DNA of 64,000 nucleotides, from assembly GCA_006384855.1 (NCBI GenBank), contig VCJN01001017.1:40463-104462 (forward strand). Direction: 5' to 3'. The notes under the pieces were generated by a model. It had not been told where the DNA came from, did no database searches, and worked only from the letters and a program-made list of their open reading frames with translations. Below, in pieces: positions 46,815 to 56,086 of the stretch (position 1 is its first letter; every line of letters starts with the position of its first letter). Source of the DNA: Tetraselmis striata (Eukaryota; Chlorophyta; Chlorodendrophyceae; Chlorodendrales; Chlorodendraceae). The position numbers were made by a program, and so were the translations under genes.

Positions 46815-47690
46815 GCGTTGCGCGGCCACTTCGCGGTTGCCGCATTCTCCCCTACATGGACCATTTCTTGATCTTTGCGTCCAGCCGAGCGCAAGCCTAC
46901 ACAGTGTGCGACCGCCTCACTTCCATGTTCGGACGGCTAGGTCTCAGCCGACACCTTGACAAGGGCCACTGGGACCCGGTACAACGGTTGGAGCACCTCG
47001 GTCTGGAGATCGACTCACGGAGCGGTACGATTTGAGCCCCCCTCGGAAACTCGATTCACTCGCTGCTACATCCCTCGGCCTCATATCCACCGGGCTAAGC
47101 GAGACAGTCGATGGCTTCCTGTGCGAGAGCTCGCGACCCTGGCATGACGTGCTCAGTTCCTATTTCTCGCCACCAAGCCGGCGCGGTTCTACTACCTGCG
47201 CGACCTGCACGACGTGCTTCGCACGCAGGACTCGTAGAGCGGGCGCGTCAAGATGACGCACCAACTGCGACGCGGCCTCGAGTGGTGGGCGGCGGTCCCC
47301 AACCACAGCACTGGCCGCTCCATCTACAACCCGTGGAGACGGCCTACATGCATGTCGACAGCTCCGGCTACGGGTGGGGACCGTCCTCAACGAGACCACC
47401 GAGGCGCGCGAGTTCTGGTACGACGGTGACCGCGAGCTGCACATCACCTACAAGGAGCTCAAGGCTGTCCGGTACGCCGTGCGTGCTTACATTCCTTTCG
47501 GAGCTGCGAGGTTGGCAGGTCTTGCTACACGACGAGGACAACATGGGCGTGGTCCACGTCCTTGCCACCCTCCGATCCGAGCGAGTAGTTGGGATTTCCT
47601 TTTCCGCATGGCGACCGTTGCGCGCGATCGCCTACGTACGCGCTACAAATGTGGCACGCATGCGATGCTCGCAGCTATAACATCGTACTC
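46815..47690 (+). pseudogene. DIRS-like reverse transcriptase/RNase H, decayed
   Basis: RT motif C reads ILPYMDHFLIFASS (YMDH at 46853-46864), followed by LGLSRHLDKGHWDP and RLEHLGLEID, the typical DIRS continuation. RNase H follows in other frames: AYMHVDSSGYGWG, ELHITYKELKAVRYAV and LLHDEDNMGVVHVL. The second catalytic aspartate of the RT box is His here (normally YMDD or YLDD), and at least three frame changes plus a TGA (about 47034) break it. The 3' side ends close to the 47845 insertion. No DIRS terminal repeats recognised. Confidence 0.65.
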
Positions 47691-47844
47691 AAAAGCACGG
47701 TAGTCCGCGTATCGGTATGCTTCAACACCCGAAATCTGCATGGGAAGAAAACTGCCGTACAAATGAGCACGGTCAACTCGAACATCCACGTTGCGAGTCG
47801 ACCGCAATCAAGGTAGAGTTCTTATGAAAGCTAGCTAGCGGGCC

Positions 47845-49895
47845 ATTTGCTGTCCCCATCTTCCATCTTCGCGCCCCGCCTACCATGTGGCGGGCCGACG
47901 CCCCACACAACATGACCCTCCTCACGGAGGAGCTCCAGGCCGCAGACGTCGACCCCGCCACGTACCCGGACGAGCTCAAACTCCGAGCTTGCCACACAGG
48001 CGAAACAACCATCCCACGCAGACCACTCTCCAACGAACCAGGAGCCATGCAGGTCGCCATATCGGTCACCTCCCCACTAGCTGTGATCTTTGCGACGCAG
48101 ACCCGCCGCCTACGCCTCACTATCGAAGATGACCCCGAGAACCCAAACGCCTACCGCATGTCCCCGCCCCCCACCCCCCCGCCTATGACGGCGAGTGGCC
48201 AACCGACCTGCAGGCCGGCGTGGCTCCTCGGCGCACTCGCTACCCGCGGAGTCGGACTCCGCTTCCTCGACGTCTCTCTGGACGCGTACGGCGGCGGCAC
48301 CCTCCAAACGTTCACCCGCCCAGACAGCACAGACACCGGACGTGCCCTTTTTATCCGAGCGGCTATGGCACAGCTCACGGGCTGGATCGACACGGCCTCA
48401 GGCCGCACCGCAAAAAAAAGCGAAGCCCTCGGCCCACTACAAGCGCACCTAAGGCGAGCACCGCCCGCCGCCTCTCGGCGGCAGAGGCCAGGGCCGCCGC
48501 CCCGGTGGTGGTCAACGCCACATCACAAGCCGCGGTCGAAGCCACAGTGTGGGCCGCAGCTCCCCCACACCAACGGCCCGGCCTTCCGAGTCCACCGCTC
48601 GACACAGCCCCGAGCCACCGCCTAACCCTCTCACGGACCCGACGGCCCGCATTCCCACCCAACCACGACGCCTACCCGCGGCGGCAAAACAGCCCCATGC
48701 CACCGACCCGCCGCACCGAGGCCGTAGCCCCGCTCCTCGCCAGAAGCGAATGGCCCACAAACGCGCACCGGCCGCTTCCCGATCACCCTTATTAGCAAAA
48801 AACCCCAGGCCGACGTCTTCTCTTCGTACCCGAGCCCTAGCGGACCTCCCAGGCCGAGACAACTCCCCCGAAGCCGACCTCCGCAAAGAGCTCAGCTCGG
48901 AGGCCGCCACCTTGCTCGCCCCACGCTCCCCGCACGCACCGCCGCCTCACCGCAAGGATCGCGGCCTTGGGCGCGGGCGACCCACTGCACCCCATCACAC
49001 GTACCCCCTCCCCGGACCCCCCGCGGAGGACGAATATATGGCAGACGACCAACGCCCCTCTGAGGAGGAACACTCCGACCTAGTAGAAGAGGAAGACGAC
49101 ACTGGGAACGAATCCATGGACGACGACGAAGGACTCTAGCTCCTCCGCCACGCCCTACCCCGGTCTACCTCTCCCCTACCACCTACCATACCGACTGGCC
49201 ACCGCCCGACCCCCGTAACACCGCCAGACCCACCTCACAAACGCCATGCGCCTACCAACAGGCCGCATACCCTCATCAACGATCACCACTAGTCGGGCAC
49301 CCTCGGCGCCCACGAATTTGCCGCCTACCTCCATCAACAACCACCACTCGGCGAGCACCATGTGCCCCTTGCTCTCCGACACCAGATCAGACGGCACTCC
49401 CATCACCAACAACTCCCACATCTAGCAACGGCCGCGATGGCGCCCGCCTCGGGATGGGGCCCCCTGCACGATACCTAGAGCGGGCGGGACCCTCCGGCTG
49501 CCTTAGTCCAACTAGATCTCCTCTGCGGGCCACTCATACCTTAGTCGGAGTGGACGGTAACATGGCACCGCCCTAGCCCGACGCCTACCTGAGCAGCGGG
49601 TCGATGCTGCAACTAGCGGACCAACAACCAACGGATTGCTTGGGGCTCGATGCTGAACTGGGCGCGGAAGACGGAGAAGCCGCGAAGCCGGTGATAGTAG
49701 ACATGCGGGGCAGCCGAAGGCTGCAGCGGAAGGAGGCGGGGATGGAAACGGAAGAGGAAGGCCGGTAGCCGGAGCTGTAGTACACATATGTGTCCCTACT
49801 ATGGTTAGAGATGGCAGGCCCGGAGAACAACACGATCCGGGCGGCGCAGAGCAGCGGATTATTAGTGGATGTAATTCAATTTCAATTTCAATTTG
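47845..49895 (+). mobile_element. 2-kb retroelement with ORF1-like gene only, copy 2
   Basis: Flanked by the 7-bp direct repeat GCGGGCC (47838-47844 and 49896-49902). The 3' end is an AATTTC microsatellite tail (about 49873-49894). The ORF starts 40 nt from the 5' end at 47885 (MWRADAPHNMTLLTEELQAA) and runs to about 48415. It then changes frame at an A8 run (48411-48418), and a Pro/Arg/Ala-rich part follows in two other frames to 49139, ending in a strongly acidic tail (EEEDDTGNESMDDDEGL). No RT, nuclease or protease motifs are present. Length (2051 bp) and 3' end match the copy at 29943-31963. It could be a gag/ORF1-like protein of a non-autonomous LINE. Confidence 0.55.
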
Positions 49896-49902
49896 GCGGG
49901 CC

Positions 49903-50262
49903 GTGTCCCTCCCTCCCTCACTTTCTGTTCTCGCTGGCTACCGACATGCTCCTAACTTTTAAACACTGTAACCCAAGCCAAAGCGCCTTTTCGGAGGCAC
50001 CTGTACCTAAATCACAAAATGCGCCACTGTACCACTCTGCCATCATCGATCGTCGCCGCCGGTGCTAGCTGACGTGGCGATACGGACACATACATAATTA
50101 CGTACAAGGGCACAAGGCAAGACCTACGAGGGGGACAGTACTATTTGCTGTAGCCTTTTGCCGGGGCGGTAGCACAGCAGCGTTATATACGCTCGCTCAC
50201 GTTCCAGGACAGAAATATGTTTGAAAAATACAGGGCAATACAGGTACCAGGTACTATAATTA
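49903..50262. other. Spacer with dispersed repeat
   Basis: 50018-50150 is the second copy of the repeat at 21445-21540. No gene seen. Confidence 0.4.
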
Positions 50263-51095
50263 CATGAGCTAGCAGCAAAAGGCGATATCATGGAATCACC
50301 AAAAAAAGGACAATCAGAAAGGTCCTCTACAGCGACTGCGAGGTGGAAGCAGCAACATGAGAAGACGCAAAATGGGCACTAGCCCACGCATCAGACTTGG
50401 CCATCTGCACACCGGCAGAGAGAATGCCGCCCATGGTACCATGCACGCAAGCCGAGACCCGCTGCAACAGCCCCCGCCGTGTGCGCGACAGGTGACGGCG
50501 GAACTCAGCAGGTTGGCTAGCGACAAAGTTCCGAAGTGCCTGAACGGATTGACCACGAAGTAAGGAAGCATGAGGTCGGGGCGGAAGGACCGCCAGGAAA
50601 GTTGCGCACAGCCAACAGCACAGCGAAGATGTAGACCACCGTCAAAGCGGACTTCCCGAGACGGTCGCGGTCCTCAACCACAAAAGGGTAGTACCGGTGA
50701 ACACCCTGCACACTAGGGCGGAAGACGCCCGGTCCGCTGCCAACTTACCATGCTCCGCCTCGGTCGCCGCGATTCCCGGGGTGCACCAGCGGGGGTCGTT
50801 GCTCCAAGTGGGGGTCGTGGAGGACACGCACGCGAAGTCGATCATGTAATCGCACGCCGCCCCCCCCCCCCCCCACCCCGCCAGCGTCAAGTCCGACGGC
50901 CGCGAGCGGTCCGCTGGGCGCACCCCACTCGTCTCAAGGGTCAAGTCGCCGGCTCCCGAACGGTCCCGGTCAAGCACCGCCCCCGCATCAATTGCCACTA
51001 CAGACGCCCACAGATTCTTCAAAGCGGTATGCATGCGGTGCTTGTAGTTCACTACGGGGCATATGGGTAGATGATCCACGATGAAATCCGTAGGT
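50263..51095 (-). mobile_element. RLE-type LINE 3' end, copy C
   Basis: Inverted, more strongly 5'-truncated copy of the family at 1467 and 37079. On the minus strand one frame (51079 to 50642) keeps the Zn-like segment (DHLPICPVVNYKHRMHTALK), RPSDLTLAG, a short Gly run from a 15-nt tract (50860-50874), CDYMIDFACVSS and GIAATEAEHGK. The part with RYYPFVVED and LGKSALTVV follows in another frame. The 3' end is GCTAGCTCATGTAATTATA. Of the three copies it shows the longest uninterrupted nuclease-domain frame. Confidence 0.6.
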
Positions 51096-51280
51096 ACTAG
51101 TCGCTACCGATCGGAACTACCCCGTGCGCTCATCACGGAGTGACCGCTTATGCTTCACGCGCATGCAAGGGGCCTTCGCCCTCGTGAAGCGAGTGTGATT
51201 CGATATTTATTTAAATGCATGTGCCCTTAGCCACGACTACTGCGCGCTGATTAAAAAGTGTAAGTAGTCGCTAAATACGT
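51096..51280. other. Short spacer
   Basis: Nothing recognised. Confidence 0.3.
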
Positions 51281-51526
51281 TCGCCCCGGGACATCGTTCG
51301 GCCGAAGCCGCCCCAGCAGCACGACCTCTTGCACCAACTGCAGTCGTAGGTCTGGAATAGCCCGTACATCATTGCCTCATTCGAACCCCGAAGGGCTATA
51401 ATGCATCAACCGTGTAAACCCAAAACACGCCGTGACGATATTGCCGAAATACACTGACCAGGACTCGATCCCAGGAACTCGCGTACGAAACGACCGCTCA
51501 ACCGAGCGGACAAGGGATATGTACCC
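51281..51526 (-). mobile_element. tRNA-related SINE, copy 2
   Basis: Homologous along its length to 3532-3778. Head CGGTTGAGCGGTCG is identical; the B box is GGGATCGAGTC (51482-51472), slightly degraded. Body blocks TTGATGCATTA and CTTCGGCCGA are shared. Confidence 0.6.
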
Positions 51527-51814
51527 CTGGCCTGCGCGCTGATTAGTCGCTATATCATCTGCATCATGCCAGACTAGCACAGGACCCGTACCTCAGACAT
51601 CACGTACAGTACTTCCAAATCGCATTATTTCTGCTCATTCATTCATCACCGACGGATTGTGTGTCAATGTTCCCGGTTTTTGCTATGCTAGCGCGATTTG
51701 GCCGTACCGGTACGTGCTGTGTACTGGCACGACCGTTAAATTAAAGTGCGCTTTTGTCCATCTAGAGCATGTTGCCGCGGGAACTCCCTATATTTCCCAG
51801 TTGCGGGCCGTCTG

Positions 51815-52473
51815 TAATATTTCCCGCGGCTCGAGCCCCCACCAGCAACCAGTCTGCGACTACCTGCGACTAAATCGCGGAGAACCAGTCCACGCTCGTC
51901 CCCGCTGTTCACGCGAAGGGTGCGACTTCCCGTGCAGTTGCCCTGAACGGAATATCACTGGTGTCGGGCGGGGGCGCCCCGGGTATCAGTACGCGGTCAG
52001 TGGTGTTCGAGCGGGCGCGAGGTGAGGGCGAGCAAAAATGCAAGACTAGCCCCTCCCCCTCACCCGAGAAGGCGGGGCGGCAGCGACCTAATAGCACTAG
52101 CTCACGACATTCCGCGCCCCCAACGACCGCGTTACGTACTCCTTACACCTAGTAGTCGCAGATGTCGCTGGCACCGACCTCACGCGGCCCACACAGACCT
52201 AGCAGCCTCGCCGAGCAGGAGGCGCGGCTGTTGACATAAGCTGCATCGCGCGCGCCCCACGCTCCCTGTGCTGGCGGGCTCTGCACGGACCTGGTGATCG
52301 CCGGACAGAACACCGGGGTCCGAGCACAGATCTACCCCGCGACAGCAGACTTCCCGGATGCCCAGTTCCCCTGTCTCGCCGCGTATGTGCGCTGACCACA
52401 GTTCCTCCTCGGCGGATGCCTTCCACAGGTGCTCTACGACCACTACCAGTAGTTAAGGAGAAAATTCGACACG
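51815..52473 (+). promoter_or_regulatory. 5' flank of GLG1 paralog
   Basis: Inverted homolog of 17097-17765, including the conserved GGCTGTTGACATAAGCTGC block, so the duplication carried the promoter along. Confidence 0.4.
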
Positions 52474-55400
52474 ATGGCGCGGACCACTTGGGCCGTCGCC
52501 GGCTTGTGCCTGCTTCTGCTGGCTGGCGGCGCGGAGGCAGACTTAAAGAAGGAGTTTCAGGAGAAGCTGCAGGAGGCGCAGAAGTTCCAGGAGGAATCTT
52601 ACTCTCCGGTCGTCTGGGACATCATTCCCGAGGCGCCGCCCGGCGAGTTGGCTAACGGCGACGCGGACGCAGCTACCACCGGTAAGCTCATTTGCGCCAC
52701 TCCTCCGTGTCGTAACCAGTGATTTTTGCCCCGGATCATCGGCAGATGCCGTCCCAGCACTTCACCCCGTGCGCCAACTGCAGTCATAGGTCTGGCATAG
52801 CCATTGAACCCGCCCTCCTCAGCCTCCTGCAGCACAGGCCCGGTCGATATTGCCCTGAAAAGAGCCGGGTTGTTCCGGGGACCTCCCAAATAGGAGACCT
52901 CCGCCGCTGTACCCTGATTACCTGTGATCCTTACCGGACAGACAAGGATCGGGCCTCTAATAACGTGCATTCTTTTGACGCTCTCCCTGTAACCAAAAAG
53001 ATTTTACACAGACAACGAGCGGGCCCCTGGCGTGCAAGGATTTCCGAATTTTTCCGAAATCCGAATTCCGAAACGGCATTCCGCTGAATCAGGCAACATT
53101 GCAATCCTTACCATATATAGCGACTATACTGCAGTTACCGGAGGAGGTCGTGTGCTAGGGGCGGCTTCTACCGATGATCCGGGCGAACTTCACTTGTACT
53201 AATCCTTAGCGACTACAGGTAATCGCTACATTCCTGATGAAGCAATGCCCACATCGCGCTACTTTCCTCGTACTTGCCGCGAAGCTCTTTTGGTACTTAA
53301 TGCAGTTCGTAACTTTATCTGACTTAAACTTAATTTGAGTACGAATAGATGTATTAACATTAAAGTACGAATATGATCCACCACGGTAGCACTGCCGAAT
53401 TGAAACGGCCTGCACGGCACATTTGTCTCGGGTAAGATCGGCCCGGGAACCACTTCCCATTTTGTTTTAAGTACTAATACCTCAAATAGTATATTAAGCA
53501 GTATATCTGGGGATCAAAACGGGAGGACTAGGGCTTTAGGGTTTCAGGGTTTCAAACCTGACGAAAGATCTGAAATTGGCATCCTAGAAGATTTTCCCGG
53601 AGTTGAAGATCCTCTATAGTGTCATAATTTTGTATGTAATTCCATGTGTGTAGTATATCTGACAGTATATCCTGTACTCCTATGCAAACATGGCGCGCAT
53701 GGTATTGGCCTGTCGGGAACGCCATGTTACTTTCTTGCCATCGAAAGTCTTGTCATCGTCTTCATAGATTCGATAATAATTATTTGCTCTTACCGCCATT
53801 GCCTTCCTCACACAGGGAAATGTGCTAAATACCCATCGACCACTCCTGTTTCCAAGCCCCTCCTTAGACCATTGCAGCCTTTGGCTGCCGCTCTTGTCTA
53901 GCTGTCTACTATCTTTTGCTTTGGCTTCGCGGCTTCTCCGTTTTCTGCGCCCATCATTTCATCATAAACCCCCATGCATCCTCTGGGTGTTTGGTCCGCT
54001 ACATGCAACTTCAACCCGCTGTGCTGGTACAATTGGGTATGTAGTAAGATTTGGGCTTGCCATGTTCGCCTTCCAATATAATCGCGGCTTGTATAGATGG
54101 TTCATATTTACGCCACGTGTGTCTTAAAACCTCACACTCGCAGTGGTGCAGCAATGTGTTGGGACGGTGCATTTGCGCGCAGGCACGGCGCTCATATTTA
54201 CTGGCACATCATCACCACATCGCACATACCCTTTATGTAACATAATGGTATGCTGGGCGCTACATTATTGGATCCCCATTTTCACAGCATTATCGTCAGT
54301 AGTAAAGCAATAGCGAGGCGCGTTGAAGTGCGAGAATTCTCGCGCCACTTGGCTCACGATAACGCGCATTATCTGTGTAGCCATACTACATTTCCAATTA
54401 TGGAAAATCTTCGCCTACAGCAGGGAGGCTTCAAGTAGATGGAAAGGTAGTCCTTCGACTCCCACTTCCTCAATCATGCCAGCTTGCACTATAACAACAG
54501 GTATAGTCTATCCACTTAACCCTAGTCATTTTCCCAAACCAACGGAAATGCGGAATCGATATTTACAAAGGGCTGCTCGTATTGTACTCTAAGTCTGTTG
54601 CGGTCGATGTCCCGGGGGTAGTGCACATATTTCTCAGTATATTGCACTGGCTGACTGTTCGTCTTGCTGCACAGCCACTGCCTGCAAGAAGGATGTGGAG
54701 GAGTTCTGCGACGACAGCAACCTGTACCCCGAGGAGGGCGCTGTCATCACCTGCCTGCTTGAGGTCAAGGACCGCCTGACTGAGAAGTGCAAGGATCAGA
54801 TCCAGAAGACCCAGGCTGAAGCCGCCGACGACATGGCCATGGATGTCATGCTCTCTGACATGTGCAATGCTGATGCTGACGTTCTGTGCGCCGATGTGGA
54901 GCCTGGCGGTGGCCGCATTCGGGAGTGCTTGGTACGGACATTCCCACGAAATACGTACGTTTGCACTACCACGTGATGCCCATTTATATGATCACTGTTC
55001 GCAAATTATCGGCGGTGTGCTGATACATTTCATGTGCATGTTATGCAGCGCGAGCAGCGTGCTCGTCTCTCACGGGACTGCCAAGAGGAGCTTTTCCGCC
55101 AAGAGGTTGAGCACGCGGATGACCTGCGCTTTAATGCTCTCCTATATAACGCGTGTCTGAACGATAAGAAGAAGTTTTGCAACAACAAGAAATATGGTAA
55201 CGCCCAGGTCAAGGATTGCCTGGAGGAGAATCGCAACGATCCTGAGTTTAGCGCCGAGTGCAAAATCCACTTTGAGGAGATGATGGAGCGCCGTGCAGAG
55301 GACTTCCGTATGGATGTGCACCTGCGTGAGCTGTGCCGTCAGGACATTGACGAGATCTGCGGTTATGAGAAGGACAGCCTGGACAGCATTGCTGGCTACG

Positions 55401-56086
55401 ATGCGCGCGTGATCCAGTGCCTGCAGGACTACAGGGGATCCATTCAGGTCCCTGCTTGCCAGAAGCAGGTCAAGAAGCTGACTGAGCGTGCGGCCGAGGA
55501 CATCCGCTTCGATAAGCCGCTAGCTGACGCCTGCTTCGAGGACCGCGCCCGTCTTTGTGAGGGTGTAACCCCTGGTTCAGCGCGGGTCATCCGCTGCCTC
55601 CAGGACCAGCGTGAGGAGCTCACCTATGAGTGCCGCGCCACCCTGTTTGACCGGGAGGTTCGCTTTGCTGAGGACATTGATTTCAAGTACCGGCTGAAGA
55701 TGGCTTGCTCTGCTGAGGCCAAGCTCTTCTGCAAGGACATTCCACATGGCCATGCTCGCGTCATCCGCTGCTTGCAGAACAATAGCGAAGACCCCTACAT
55801 GAGCACCGAGTGCAAGGAGGAGATCAGCCGTGATGAGAACCGCGAGAACGAAGACTACCGCCTCAATTACCGCCTAAACCTGGCCTGCGAGCTGGACATT
55901 GATGAGCTCTGCGCTAACGACTGCTCTCCCTTCCTGGGCCATGCCTGCGGTGGTACTGTGCTGCGCTGCCTGACTGAGAACAAGGAGAATATCAACAGTG
56001 ATGAGTGCAAGAAGGAGGTCAACTACTTTGAGAACATGGACGTCAATGACTCGGCCAAGCGCTTTAAGTGGCCCGTGGGGGTGTAG
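52474..56086 (+). CDS. Shortened GLG1-like paralog, predicted secreted
   Basis: Exons 52474-52681 (signal peptide LCLLLLAGGAEA), 54675-54931 and 55049-56086 match exons 1, 3 and 4 of the gene at 14111-17096 with identical splice positions. Exon 2 is absent; its place is taken by 2 kb holding a SINE and a retroelement fragment. Exon 2 of the full gene is 201 nt, so its loss keeps the frame and the three exons join to an open 500-codon reading frame. It carries GLG1 repeats 2-8. At the residues VND in exon 4 it departs from the other copy and ends in SAKRFKWPVGV, without repeats 9-12 or the transmembrane helix. In the stretch I compared, most differences are synonymous (9 of 10), which suggests the protein was under selection after duplication. 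Could also be a young pseudogene. Confidence 0.65.
52724..52920 (-). mobile_element. tRNA-related SINE, copy 3 (diverged)
   Basis: Lies in intron 1 of the GLG1 paralog. Shares CCCAGCACTT, GCGCCAACTGCAGTC.TAGG and TGGCATAGCC with the other two copies. The tRNA-like head is badly decayed. Confidence 0.45.
53530..53560 (+). repeat. Telomere-like motifs
   Basis: Degenerate TTTAGGG units (GGGCTTTAGGGTTTCAGGGT). A two-unit TTTAGGG string also occurs at 56543-56555. Confidence 0.3.
53640..54060 (-). mobile_element. Fragment of the 2-kb ORF1-type element, inverted
   Basis: 53820-54030 is homologous in reverse orientation to 49580-49790 (shared CTTCGCGGCTTCTCCGT.TTC and TTGGTCCGCTA.TTGCA-like blocks). 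Diverged more than the other copies. Occupies the position where exon 2 of the GLG1 paralog would be. Confidence 0.45.
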
